This document shows, piece by piece, positions 41,921 to 50,490 of a stretch of DNA of 60,991 bases; within the stretch, counting starts at the first letter, position 1; each line of letters starts with the position of its first letter. Source of the DNA: an uncultured Ruminococcus sp. (GTDB taxonomy: Bacteria > Bacillota > Clostridia > Oscillospirales > Acutalibacteraceae); NCBI GenBank assembly GCA_902802985.1, contig CADCOE010000037.1, forward strand, positions 1 to 60,991. Direction: 5' to 3'. The translations under genes and the position numbers were made by a program. The notes below the pieces were generated by a model that was not told the DNA's origin, searched no databases, and worked only from the letters and a program-made list of their open reading frames with translations.

Positions 41921-43392
41921 TCATACCGATAGTCAATTTGATTGCTGACTCGAATATACCCTCCTGCTTCTCTGGAATATCCCTCCAGATGCACCGAATA
42001 CGTTTTTCCGTGCTGTGCCCCGATCTTCTCCCATATCTGATCGGGCAGCACCAGCTCCTTTTCCGCCCCTCTGGAAAGCATATGCTTCTCTCCATCCAGA
42101 ATGACCCACGACAATATCTCGGAAAAATCCGCTTCGGTTCTTTCAATTTGTCCCTTGTCATTGACCGTAATGGTAAACATACTTTCGTCGGATGCCTCCG
42201 CCTTGACTTTTTCAGCAGGAGTACGATATTGGGTAAAAACACCGTTGACCGCAACCTGAAAATCACAGTCATCATAAATTCCCCACGCTCCTGCTCCTAC
42301 CAAAGCGCCGGTATTATTGGCATCTCCCGTTACGTTACCGCTGATCTTCAGGTGATGAAAGTTCTTTTCCCCGTGGCATTCTCCGCAAAGAACACCCACG
42401 TACCGCAATCCTCTGACCAAAACATTGTCAAAGGTAAGGTCACGGATCGTAACGTTGGAAATATATCCGGTCAATCCTACTTCACATTCTTTGGGCATAT
42501 TGATCGTCATACCGTGAATGGTATGATTTTGCCCATCAACATACAGACTGACGCCGGGACCATAGCTTACGCCGATGGGAGCCCATTGATACGGCGTCAG
42601 GTCAATATCATCATCAAGATAAAGCTGTATCTTACCGCCGATGGTATTGGCATAATAGACAGCACTTGCCAGTTGTTCGGGAGTACTGATATGAAAATCG
42701 GGAGCATTTTCTTTTGCCCATTGTTTATCCGCCAGCTTCATAATATCGCCCGTAGGATGTTCCCGTTCCCAGTCGGATATGTAATCGGTGAGATCTTTTT
42801 CATAGGCATATTCTGATACAGCCCATCCCATTGCACTGCCGTATTCGTAGATGTCAAACAGCAAATAGACCCCATCACTGTAAACAGGAAAAGTCACTGT
42901 ATGAAGCTCAAAGTCGGTTTTCGCATCACGCACCTGAACAAACTGCTGTGTATCCTCTTCCACATACATCACAGCGATATTTTTTTCGGGGACCCCTCGC
43001 AGATCATCGGGAGAATAGGTCAGTGTTATCTCCGGAGTTTCCACATCATCGTCAACATTCACTTGGAAAGGAGGTCCGATCAATCCAACCGTATTGCTGA
43101 TCAGAACATTGCCGGGATAATAAGAAGCAACCGATGCTTTCTTTCCGATATTTCCTGTACAAGTACCCTTCAGCTCGGCGTGTGTCACTTCCGGTTTTTC
43201 TTTGACAGAAACAGAGATTTCATACGTTTGCTGACGTTTGTCATAAGATCGGTTGACCACCGAAACATCATAAGAATTTTGTCCGGAATTTTCAGCTCCA
43301 TCTGAAAGGCGTTTTGGGGAGATCAAACAGCCGCTGAAAGATAAAACAGCAGAAAAAAACAAACAAACAACACATTTTCTTGACCATTTCAT
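41917..43392 (-). CDS. Secreted lipoprotein with a GLUG-like beta-helix region
   Basis: 491 residues from ATG 43392. The signal peptide ends with the lipobox LSFSGC, so the cysteine near residue 22 is lipidated. About residues 30-180 form an unrecognised extracellular part. From ISTPEQLASAVYYANTIGGK (about 238) onward the sequence has the pattern of beta-helix proteins (LYLDDDIDLTPYQWAPIG, VDGQNHTIHGMTI, NVTIRDLTFDNV). The final 110 residues are unassigned. Ligand and function unknown. Single gene with a terminator. Confidence 0.7.
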   Translation of the reverse strand: MKWSRKCVVCLFFSAVLSFSGCLISPKRLSDGAENSGQNSYDVSVVNRSYDKRQQTYEISVSVKEKPEVTHAELKGTCTGNIGKKASVASYYPGNVLISNTVGLIGPPFQVNVDDDVETPEITLTYSPDDLRGVPEKNIAVMYVEEDTQQFVQVRDAKTDFELHTVTFPVYSDGVYLLFDIYEYGSAMGWAVSEYAYEKDLTDYISDWEREHPTGDIMKLADKQWAKENAPDFHISTPEQLASAVYYANTIGGKIQLYLDDDIDLTPYQWAPIGVSYGPGVSLYVDGQNHTIHGMTINMPKECEVGLTGYISNVTIRDLTFDNVLVRGLRYVGVLCGECHGEKNFHHLKISGNVTGDANNTGALVGAGAWGIYDDCDFQVAVNGVFTQYRTPAEKVKAEASDESMFTITVNDKGQIERTEADFSEILSWVILDGEKHMLSRGAEKELVLPDQIWEKIGAQHGKTYSVHLEGYSREAGGYIRVSNQIDYRYE

Positions 43393-43483
43393 TTTTTGAT
43401 ACACTCCTTCACAGTGGGATAAGCGTATAGAATATTCTGACTGTTACCCATTTCTTCTGATTGCCGCCTTATTCGGAACATAA

Positions 43484-43517
43484 CAAAAAAACCCGCAAAA
43501 CATCATCTACTTTGCGG
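43484..43517 (-). terminator. Terminator of the tRNA-Ser gene
   Basis: Minus-strand stem CCGCAAA/TTTGCGG with a short loop, followed by seven T, just after the tRNA. Confidence 0.75.
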
Positions 43518-43527
43518 ATTTTTTAAG

Positions 43528-43613
43528 CGGAGACGGTGGGATTCGAACCCACGAGCCCGTGAGGGCTACCTGATTTCGAGTCAGGCCCGTTATGACCACT
43601 TCGATACGTCTCC
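43528..43613 (-). tRNA. tRNA-Ser, anticodon CGA
   Basis: 86 bases. Acceptor stem GGAGACG/CGTCTCC, anticodon stem CTGA/TCAG around loop CTCGAAA (anticodon CGA, reading UCG), and a long variable arm (GTAGCCCTCACGGGCTC) as in all tRNA-Ser. The T arm is GTGGG-TTCGAAT-CCCAC. The discriminator is G, and CCA is not encoded. Confidence 0.96.
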
Positions 43614-43669
43614 CTATCTATTCAATACAACACTATCATTTTAAACGTTTTGTATGATTTTGTCAATAT

Positions 43670-43710
43670 CATTTTTACAGATACCCAAACATTTTTACAG
43701 ATACCCCAAA
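43670..43710. repeat. Tandem duplication near the dacA 3' end
   Basis: CATTTTTACAGATACCCAAA (20 bases) followed by the same sequence with one extra C. It lies between dacA and the tRNA. It shares CAATATCATTTTTAC with the repeat at 41878. Confidence 0.85.
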
Positions 43711-43769
43711 ATTTCCTCTTATCACATCATCCCCCACCTGCAGAGGTGAGGGATTTTGAGCCATTTGGG

Positions 43770-45107
43770 TTAAAATTTGCGGTATTTTTTAACAGGACGC
43801 TGATTTTTTCTGCGGTTAGTGTAATAACGTACGATAATAAGATAAATCACAAACAATATTGCTATTACGATCAAAGCAACAATAAACCAGGTAGAAGTCA
43901 CCAATGTTTTGATGCCGTCGATGGCCGACAGCAGCTCGCTGCGGTCTACCGTTTCCGAAGCGATCAGATCCATTGTCACCAATTTCTGGTCGGCATAGCT
44001 GAGTGTCACCGTACCGACCTTATCGCCTTCTTTGATGGGTGCATTCACGCTGTTCGGAAGATCAAAGGTTTTGTCGATACTTGAAATGTCAACATCCGCA
44101 GGCAATATGGTAGAATAACTGCTGAGGGGCGAAAGCTGAATACTGTCCTTATTCCAGGCATAATTCAGATCGACTTCTTTTACCAGCTCGTTTTTATCGA
44201 TGATAGTCTTAATTTCCAAGTTGTCAAATGCCCACTCGTAAAGTTTTTTAGAATCCTGCATAGCGCCATTCTCATACTGCTCACCGTGTTCATCTTCATA
44301 GGGAGCGCCATAGGCAACACAAAGGTAGGTATACCCATCTTTGGATGCCGTTGAAACAAGACAATAACCGGAATCATTTCCCGTGGAACCTGTTTTGATC
44401 CCCTTGGCATATTCATAGTAATAATCACCGCCTCTGGAGGCGTCGATCATATAATTGGTCGTAATCAGGTATCTGTCCTCCCCCAGACAATCCGAATAAG
44501 ACGTATTGGTAATATCCAAAAAATACGGAAGCGTCATAGCGTACTTTGTGATCTTTGCCATATCGCTGACCGTTGTGTAATGGTTGGGGTCGCTCAGTCC
44601 GTGAGGATTGTTAAAATGCGTATTTTTACAGCCCAGCTCTTCCGCTTTCCGGTTCATTTTATCCACAAAACGGGAAACATCGCCATTCCCTACATAGTCC
44701 GCCAACACCAGGGCAGCATCGTTGCCCGAGGGGATCATCAGACAATGCAGAAGCTGATAGACAGAAAGCTGTTCCTTGGCTTTCAGTCCAGCCACCGAGC
44801 TTCCGGTGTTTTCCAGTTCCTGCAAAACGCTGTTTTTGACGGTTACTGATGTATTCTTAATATCATCCACACTTTCTACCGTAATAATATAAGTCATAAT
44901 TTTGGTAGTAGAGGCAGGATAACGTCTTGCATTTTCCTCTTTTTGGTAAACACTGATGCCCGTATCCAGATTTTCCAGATAAATCGACTTGCAGGCGGTA
45001 TCAAAATCAATATCATAATTGGCAGCCTTTGCCGTTCGGGGAGGAAGGATCATCATAACCGACAAAAATATCATTGCCGCCAGTAAAAAAGTAATTGTTT
45101 TTTTCAT
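43770..45107 (-). CDS. D-alanyl-D-alanine carboxypeptidase
   Basis: 445 residues, low-molecular-weight penicillin-binding protein. Signal peptide about 1-28. The three active-site motifs are in order: STTK (S66-K69), SGN (127-129) and KTG (238-240). A beta-rich C-terminal domain spans about 310-400, with a membrane helix at about 408-430 and a basic tail, so it is anchored at both synthesis and exit ends like DacA/DacF enzymes. It trims peptidoglycan stem peptides. CAGGAGTG precedes the ATG. Confidence 0.93.
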   Translation of the reverse strand: MKKTITFLLAAMIFLSVMMILPPRTAKAANYDIDFDTACKSIYLENLDTGISVYQKEENARRYPASTTKIMTYIITVESVDDIKNTSVTVKNSVLQELENTGSSVAGLKAKEQLSVYQLLHCLMIPSGNDAALVLADYVGNGDVSRFVDKMNRKAEELGCKNTHFNNPHGLSDPNHYTTVSDMAKITKYAMTLPYFLDITNTSYSDCLGEDRYLITTNYMIDASRGGDYYYEYAKGIKTGSTGNDSGYCLVSTASKDGYTYLCVAYGAPYEDEHGEQYENGAMQDSKKLYEWAFDNLEIKTIIDKNELVKEVDLNYAWNKDSIQLSPLSSYSTILPADVDISSIDKTFDLPNSVNAPIKEGDKVGTVTLSYADQKLVTMDLIASETVDRSELLSAIDGIKTLVTSTWFIVALIVIAILFVIYLIIVRYYTNRRKNQRPVKKYRKF

Positions 45108-45186
45108 AGAAAAAATTACACTCCTGTGATATAATGAGATGTCGTTGTTCGACGAGTCAGATCAGTTCCTGTCGTCCATCGAATAA

Positions 45187-45214
45187 GATAGATATACATT
45201 AATAGATATACATT
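45187..45214. repeat. Tandem duplication of 14 bases
   Basis: GATAGATATACATT then AATAGATATACATT, one mismatch, in the divergent dacA/phosphoesterase region. Confidence 0.7.
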
Positions 45215-45251
45215 ATTTTACATTATTTTGTTATAAAACACAAATGGGATA

Positions 45252-45281
45252 TTGACACAAATTGTGCCTGTAAAATACGAT
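45252..45281 (+). promoter_or_regulatory. Predicted promoter for the phosphoesterase gene
   Basis: TTGACA, 18 bases, TACGAT, 28 bases before ATG 45310. Confidence 0.5.
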
Positions 45282-45309
45282 ATTTGTAGTAATAATTAAG
45301 GGAGCCTAT

Positions 45310-45972
45310 ATGATTTACGTTACAGGAGATACTCACGGAGAAATAGAACGCTTTGAAAACAGAAGGATCCGCAGTTTAGGCAAAAAAGACTGTCTGATCA
45401 TCTGTGGTGATTTTGGGTTTATATGGGAAAATTCCCCCAAAGAAAAAGCCCTTCTCCACAAAATCGGCAGCAAACGCTACAAAACACTGTTTATTGACGG
45501 TACACACGAAAATTTTGATTTACTTTCCGCCTATCCCGTGACCGAACTGTACGGCGGCAAAGTACACCATATCAGCGGTAATTTATACCACCTGATGAGA
45601 GGCGAGATCTATACCATCGAAGGGAAAACCTTTTTTGCTTTCGGCGGAGGAGAAAGTATGGATAAAGATTTCCGACAGGAAAACGGTACGTGGTGGAAAG
45701 CCGAACAGCCCACAGAAGAAGAAATTGCCTATGCCGCTCATAATCTCGAAAAACACCAGTACACCGTTGACTATATCATTACTCACCAGCCGTCAATGAA
45801 CGATATGGGAATGGTCACCGGACGGCGTAAAGTCAGCCGGCTTTCGGCATTTTTTGAAACCCTTTCCCAAAACGTCCGGTACCAAAAATGGTATTTTGGC
45901 AGTCTGCATCAAGATAAAGTACTAAGACATTCTCAATGTTTATTTACGGAAGTGGAAAAAATCATCGGATAG
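45310..45972 (+). CDS. Calcineurin-like metallophosphoesterase
   Basis: 220 residues. GDTHGE (residues 6-11) and CGDFGF (about 32-37) are metal motifs I and II, DGTHENFD holds the Asn-Glu/His part, and ITHQPS (about 157-162) a further metal His. The last motif, usually GHxH, reads GSLHQD near residue 200, so the first His is Ser. Whether two metals are still bound is uncertain. Substrate unknown. Single gene. Confidence 0.85.
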   Translation: MIYVTGDTHGEIERFENRRIRSLGKKDCLIICGDFGFIWENSPKEKALLHKIGSKRYKTLFIDGTHENFDLLSAYPVTELYGGKVHHISGNLYHLMRGEIYTIEGKTFFAFGGGESMDKDFRQENGTWWKAEQPTEEEIAYAAHNLEKHQYTVDYIITHQPSMNDMGMVTGRRKVSRLSAFFETLSQNVRYQKWYFGSLHQDKVLRHSQCLFTEVEKIIG

Positions 45973-46016
45973 CAGGCGATCACAACAGAACAGCAGAAAA
46001 ACAAAAACGAAACAAA

Positions 46017-46064
46017 AACCAAAACGGTATGTATCTGCAAAATGCGGTACATACCGTTTTGGTT
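46017..46064. terminator. Strong bidirectional terminator
   Basis: 17-bp perfect stem AACCAAAACGGTATGTA/TACATACCGTTTTGGTT, with T-runs on the minus strand. Separates the convergent phosphoesterase and MATE genes. Confidence 0.85.
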
Positions 46065-46110
46065 CGAGAGCGGGAATGTCCTGTAGGGTCTGTCCGAAAC
46101 AGCGATCAGA

Positions 46111-47580
46111 TTATGTGGTTTCGGGTTCGGGACAACCTGCGGAAATGGGTTCGGAAAGAGGATCAATTTTGCTGCTGCGGATTTTTCTCATATACAAAAC
46201 CGCATAAATAAGAGCAGCGAACTCTGCGATAGGAAACGCCCACCATATCGTATATTGTGAATGGGGAAGCATTGTAAAAACAAAAGCAACCGGCAGAGCC
46301 ACGATGATCAGCCGCAAAAAGGACAATACCAACGAGGCGACTCCGTGATCCAATGCCTGAAAAATGCCCTGATAGGCGATATTGGCGCCCACAAACAAAT
46401 ATCCCACCGTAATGATCCGGATGGCGGCCACCGTCAGCTCCTTTGTTTGATCGGATACGGCAAAAATATCAGATATGCCATAGGCAAACGTTTGCAGTAC
46501 GATCAATCCTGCCGCCATAATCACCAGCGTATACAGCATCCCATAACGAATACCGTCGTTCACTCTTTGCTGATCCTTTTTACCATAGTTGAAAGCGATC
46601 ACCGGTATCATTGCATTATTCATACCGAACGCCGAGAAAAATACAAATTGCTGTATTTTATAATACAAGCCATAGGCAGTCACTGCCGATGCCGAAACCA
46701 GATTGAAAATAATATTGACGCCATAGGTCATAAACGACATTAACGCCTGCATAATGATCGCCGGAATACCGACACGGTAGATCTCTGCGATCATTTTTCC
46801 CTGCGGCAGCATATATTTCATATGGGTGTCAAAATCCTTCTTGTTAAAGAGATAGTGAAATACCGCATCCAGCAAAAACGAAACAAACTGACCAATGATG
46901 GTAGCATACGCTGCTCCTGCTATTCCCATCTGGGGAACGCCTGCCAGCCCGAATATCATTATCGGATCCAGAACAATATTGGTAAGTGCCCCTGAGATCT
47001 GAGCGATGGTTGATAATACTGTTCTGCCCGTTGCCTGCAAAAGCTTTTCATAGGTCATATACATTGATATGCCAAAGGAATAAACGCAGCAAATGGTCAG
47101 ATATTCCGATGCCATATCAAAGATCACCGCATCACTTGTCTGGGTGCCGATATAAGCTTTTACTCCGAAAACACCAAAAATCAGAAACACAATAAACGTA
47201 CCTATTCCCAAAAAAATAGAATTGCCTGCTATTCTGCTTGCCTTTTCCCTGTCGCCTTCTCCTAAGCTTCGGGACAATATCGCATTCACACCGACTCCTG
47301 TACCCACCCCGATGGCAACCATCAGCATTTGTATAGGGAATGCCAGCGTCAGTGCATTCGCTCCGCAGTCACCCATATTCAGAACATCCTCTGTGTTGGG
47401 CATACAGCTCACAAAATAGCTGTCTACAATGTTGTACAATGCCTGCAATGCCATTGAAATGATCATTGGTATTCCCATCGACAGCAGCAGCCGCTTAACG
47501 GGAGCGGTACCCATTTTGTTGCCGGAAGCCTTCTTTTTACCGGATGTTGGTTTTTGTGTGGATTTCTTTGTTAGTTCCAT
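46111..47580 (-). CDS. MATE family multidrug exporter
   Basis: 489 residues from ATG 47580 (GGAGGAACT directly upstream); an 18-codon upstream extension has no ribosome site. Twelve membrane helices in two homologous halves, with the MATE features LLSMGIPMIISMALQALYNI, VDSYFVS and QALYNIVDS near the start. The N-terminal 27 residues are Lys/Ser/Thr rich and cytoplasmic. It exports drugs or metabolites using Na or H gradients. Its leader contains a terminator, so expression may be conditional. Confidence 0.93.
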   Translation of the reverse strand: MELTKKSTQKPTSGKKKASGNKMGTAPVKRLLLSMGIPMIISMALQALYNIVDSYFVSCMPNTEDVLNMGDCGANALTLAFPIQMLMVAIGVGTGVGVNAILSRSLGEGDREKASRIAGNSIFLGIGTFIVFLIFGVFGVKAYIGTQTSDAVIFDMASEYLTICCVYSFGISMYMTYEKLLQATGRTVLSTIAQISGALTNIVLDPIMIFGLAGVPQMGIAGAAYATIIGQFVSFLLDAVFHYLFNKKDFDTHMKYMLPQGKMIAEIYRVGIPAIIMQALMSFMTYGVNIIFNLVSASAVTAYGLYYKIQQFVFFSAFGMNNAMIPVIAFNYGKKDQQRVNDGIRYGMLYTLVIMAAGLIVLQTFAYGISDIFAVSDQTKELTVAAIRIITVGYLFVGANIAYQGIFQALDHGVASLVLSFLRLIIVALPVAFVFTMLPHSQYTIWWAFPIAEFAALIYAVLYMRKIRSSKIDPLSEPISAGCPEPETT

Positions 47581-47607
47581 AGTTCCTCCATTCATTTTAC
47601 GGCAGAC

Positions 47608-47652
47608 AAAAAAGCGTAAACCCGTGACGATCACTGTCCGGATTTACGCTTT
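47608..47652 (-). terminator. Intrinsic terminator inside the MATE leader
   Basis: Minus-strand 10-bp stem AAAGCGTAAA/TTTACGCTTT, with an inner GTGA/TCAC hairpin, followed by TTTTTT. It lies between the predicted MATE promoter and the start codon, about 28 bases before the ATG. Confidence 0.75.
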
Positions 47653-47677
47653 CGCTACTCGACTTTATTTTAATGAT

Positions 47678-47706
47678 ATTATAACACCGAAATGGTCAAA
47701 TTGCAA
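47678..47706 (-). promoter_or_regulatory. Predicted MATE exporter promoter
   Basis: Minus strand TTGCAA, 17 bases, TATAAT. The leader of about 90 bases contains the terminator at 47608-47652. Confidence 0.7.
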
Positions 47707-47763
47707 ATTTGGATTTTCACCAAAGATCATTCATTTTCAGCCGCAGTGATTTGTGCGAATTGG

Positions 47764-48045
47764 TCAAACAACCGTCACACGCACATTTTTGCTGACGAAG
47801 CTGCTCATAATGGAACGATTGTCGCAGTTGTTGACAAAGCTGACAGTATCGCCATTTCTTTCGCTGATCAGAATACTGCCTTCTCCCTCTGCGCCGAACA
47901 TCACAAAATCCATATCTTTATAAGCTATGATGATCTTTGACTTCCATACACGCTCAAAAATAACTTCATCGTCATAAAAACAAAGCTGATACTTTTTATC
48001 TGTTTTACTGTTGTCTTCTTTGAGATGAACCGGATACTTGGTCAT
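47764..48045 (-). CDS. Uncharacterised small soluble protein
   Basis: 93 residues from ATG 48045 (AAAGGAGTG upstream), not the longer frame. Mostly short beta-strands (YQLCFYDDEVIFERVW, KIIIAYKDMDFVMFG, SILISERNGDTVSFV), suggesting a small beta-barrel or PH-like fold. No membrane helix or signal. I do not recognise the family. It has its own promoter and ends upstream of the MATE promoter. Confidence 0.7.
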   Translation of the reverse strand: MTKYPVHLKEDNSKTDKKYQLCFYDDEVIFERVWKSKIIIAYKDMDFVMFGAEGEGSILISERNGDTVSFVNNCDNRSIMSSFVSKNVRVTVV

Positions 48046-48069
48046 ACTGTCCACTCCTTTGTACCTACC

Positions 48070-48098
48070 ATCATACCACATTACAGCCAAATAATCAA
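48070..48098 (-). promoter_or_regulatory. Predicted promoter of the 93-residue protein gene
   Basis: Minus strand TTGATT, 17 bases, TATGAT. Confidence 0.6.
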
Positions 48099-48183
48099 AT
48101 AAAACCAATTTTTTTTTGATTATGATAATATTTTAGTGATATTGATTACCGTACAAAACAGCTTCGATGAGATTTCGCAAGGA

Positions 48184-49281
48184 TTATACGTTAAATCGGA
48201 ACAGAACAATATCTCCGTCCTTCATCACATATTCCTTGCCCTCCGAGCGAACCAGTCCCTTTTCCTTGGCGGCCGTCATTGAGCCGCATTCCATCAAATC
48301 CTCAAAAGACACTACTTCAGCACGGATAAATCCCCGCTCAAAATCGGTATGGATTTTACCGGCTGCCTGAGGCGCCTTTGTTCCCTTGGTGATGGTCCAC
48401 GCACGAACCTCCGGCTTGCCGGCGGTAAGATAAGAAATCAATCCGAGCAGATCATATCCTGCTGTGATCAGTCTGTCCAGACCCGACTGTTCCAATCCCA
48501 TTTCCGACAGGAAGAGTTCTTTTTCTTCCGGCTCCATTCCGGCAATTTCGGCTTCTATCTCCGCACAGATCGGAAGCACTCCTGCATTTTCGGCAGCGGC
48601 AATTTCCTTGACCGCCTGAAAATACGGGTTGCCGTCTGCGGATCCGTCTTTAAAATCACTGTCGCTCATATTGGCGGCATAAATGATCGGTTTGTTGGTC
48701 AGCAGGGAAACACTTGCCAGCAATTCTGCTTCTTCGGGGGTACATTCTATCGAGCGGGCAGGCTTGCCTGCGTCCAGTGCTTCTTTTACTTTAAGGAAAA
48801 AGTCCAGATCCGCCTGATATTTCTTGTCGCCCTTAATGAGCTTCTGTGTTTTGTCAATTCTTCTGTCAAGCACCTCTATATCCGACAGGATCAGTTCTAC
48901 ATTGATGGTATCAATATCTCTTTTGGGGTCAATGCTGCCCTCTACATGTACAATGTCATCATTTTCAAAGCAGCGTACTACGTGTACGATGGCATCCACC
49001 TCACGGATATTGGCAAGGAATTTATTGCCCAGACCTTCCCCCTTGGACGCTCCCTTTACCAAACCTGCAATGTCCACAAATTCAATGGTAGCCGGGGTGA
49101 ATTTTTCAGGCTCATACATTGCTGCCAATGCATCCAGACGCTGATCGGGAACCGCCACCACACCCACATTCGGCTCAATCGTGCAGAATGGGTAGTTGGC
49201 AGACTGTGCCCCTGCATTGGTAATCGCATTAAAAAGTGTACTTTTGCCAACATTAGGCAATCCAACAATTCCAAGTTTCAT
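48184..49281 (-). CDS. ychF: YchF/Ola1-type GTPase-like ATPase
   Basis: 365 residues from ATG 49281; AAAGGAG suits this ATG better than the one four codons upstream. It begins [20 protein letters not shown] with the P-loop, followed by [20 protein letters not shown] (G3), and a C-terminal TGS domain (about 280-365, containing [17 protein letters not shown]). It is a translation-associated, redox-sensitive ATPase that binds ribosomes. The DNA up to 49374 holds a tandem repeat. Confidence 0.97.
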   Translation of the reverse strand: MKLGIVGLPNVGKSTLFNAITNAGAQSANYPFCTIEPNVGVVAVPDQRLDALAAMYEPEKFTPATIEFVDIAGLVKGASKGEGLGNKFLANIREVDAIVHVVRCFENDDIVHVEGSIDPKRDIDTINVELILSDIEVLDRRIDKTQKLIKGDKKYQADLDFFLKVKEALDAGKPARSIECTPEEAELLASVSLLTNKPIIYAANMSDSDFKDGSADGNPYFQAVKEIAAAENAGVLPICAEIEAEIAGMEPEEKELFLSEMGLEQSGLDRLITAGYDLLGLISYLTAGKPEVRAWTITKGTKAPQAAGKIHTDFERGFIRAEVVSFEDLMECGSMTAAKEKGLVRSEGKEYVMKDGDIVLFRFNV

Positions 49282-49325
49282 TTTACTTTGCATCTCCTTT
49301 ATGATTGGCGGTAATCAAGAAATAC

Positions 49326-49359
49326 CTTAACCGCTATAATATCTTAACCGCTATATTAT
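49326..49359. repeat. Tandem duplication of 17 bases
   Basis: CTTAACCGCTATAATAT followed by CTTAACCGCTATATTAT, two mismatches, between ychF and the C_GCAxxG gene. Confidence 0.75.
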
Positions 49360-49373
49360 ATCACAAAAAACAC

Positions 49374-49772
49374 TTATCTGACAGCACCGGCGGCGGCACC
49401 AATCACCGCTTCCAATGCCAGCACCGCATTTCTGACACAATCATCACAGCTGCACAGTACCACCCCTGTGCCAATTCCTTTCAGTTCACTGCACTTGACC
49501 GCACCACAGTTGGTTTTAAATTCTTCCAGCATTGCTTTTGACTGCATTACCGTCGGTCTGCCCGATTGATTCAGCATTCCTGCCGCCATTACCGCTCCGC
49601 AAAGTGCGCCGCAGGTAGCTTCCATACAGCCCATTCCCGAGCCAAAGCCTGACCCGATTGCCGCCAGTGTTTTTTCATCCAAAGGCAGCTTGTCGGCAAA
49701 CGCCATCAAAACCGCCTGACAGCAGTTATTACCGCTGTGCTTGTATTCCACAGCTTTTTCTGCTCTGTTCAT
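49374..49772 (-). CDS. C_GCAxxG_C_C family redox protein
   Basis: 132 residues from ATG 49772 (GGGAGGAAA upstream). The family signature is visible: HSGNNCCQAVL, then GFGSGMGCMEATCGALCGAV (Cys motif C..T.CGA..G), and a late CSCDDCV pair. These proteins are probably iron-sulfur or redox binding, and often accompany oxidoreductases. Here it follows the thioesterase gene by 14 bases, suggesting an operon of two. Confidence 0.8.
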   Translation of the reverse strand: MNRAEKAVEYKHSGNNCCQAVLMAFADKLPLDEKTLAAIGSGFGSGMGCMEATCGALCGAVMAAGMLNQSGRPTVMQSKAMLEEFKTNCGAVKCSELKGIGTGVVLCSCDDCVRNAVLALEAVIGAAAGAVR

Positions 49773-49786
49773 ACCAATTTCCTCCC

Positions 49787-50188
49787 TCATTGACGTTCGC
49801 CCGTCTTGGCACGGGCTTTCTTCATAAACGATTCCGATTTTACCAAAAAACGCTCGTGTTTTCCCTTGGCGATCAACCCTGCATTGTCATAAGCAAAAAT
49901 ATCAAAACAGTATTTTCTTCCGTCTGCTGCCGTCAATACCGCTTCTGCCCTAATATCCGCACCGACAGGACTGGCACTGATATGCTCCAGCGACATCAAT
50001 GTTCCCACGGAGGTAACACCGGCTTCCAGATACGGCTGTATCAATTCACAAGCTGCCTTTTCCGTCAATGCAATGACTGCCGGAGTCGCCAGCACCTCAA
50101 GGGTACCGCTGCCCATTGCCAATGCCGTTTGTGCAGGGGCAACCGAAACGGTCACAGTATGTTTGATGCCTGTTTTCAGTTCATTCAT
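49787..50188 (-). CDS. FlK-like hot-dog thioesterase
   Basis: 133 residues. Resembles fluoroacetyl-CoA thioesterase FlK in length and motifs: the region VLATPAVIALTEKAACELI holds the Thr and Glu, and TLMSLEHISASPVG the His, in the FlK catalytic order. The Clostridial members probably hydrolyse other short acyl-CoAs; the true substrate is not known. First gene of a pair with the C_GCAxxG protein. Confidence 0.75.
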   Translation of the reverse strand: MNELKTGIKHTVTVSVAPAQTALAMGSGTLEVLATPAVIALTEKAACELIQPYLEAGVTSVGTLMSLEHISASPVGADIRAEAVLTAADGRKYCFDIFAYDNAGLIAKGKHERFLVKSESFMKKARAKTGERQ

Positions 50189-50303
50189 TTTTTGATAACT
50201 CCTTTTGTTTTTCTTGATTATAAAAACGTTTGCTGATATAATTTACGGTAGGAATATTATAACATATCAAAAAGCAATCCACAAGACAGGCGTATCCGAC
50301 AAA

Positions 50304-50349
50304 ACAGAACTTTCCTTTTACAGAACTTCCTTTTACAGAACTTCCTTTT
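50304..50349. repeat. Triple tandem repeat ACAGAACTTCCTTTT
   Basis: Three head-to-tail copies of 16, 15 and 15 bases in the intergenic region before the acyltransferase gene. Confidence 0.9.
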
Positions 50350-50355
50350 AACCGG

Positions 50356-50425
50356 CAGTTCTCCGGGGAAAACCCTTTTCCGGCGGAAAAAGGGTTCTTC
50401 CCCGAACCCCTTTCCTAAAACCGCT
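50356..50425 (+). repeat. Dispersed repeat, family B, long form
   Basis: Shares CAGTTCTCCGGGG at its start and CCCTTTCCTAAAACCGCT at its end with 27200-27234. Between them it carries a hairpin AACCCTTTTCC/GGAAAAAGGGTT absent from the short form. The interval 50189-50490 contains nothing else recognised. Confidence 0.75.
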
Positions 50426-50490
50426 GATCAATCAACCGCCCGCAAACCTGCTCGGAACACCCAATATACTCAATCACAGGAGGAACTACT

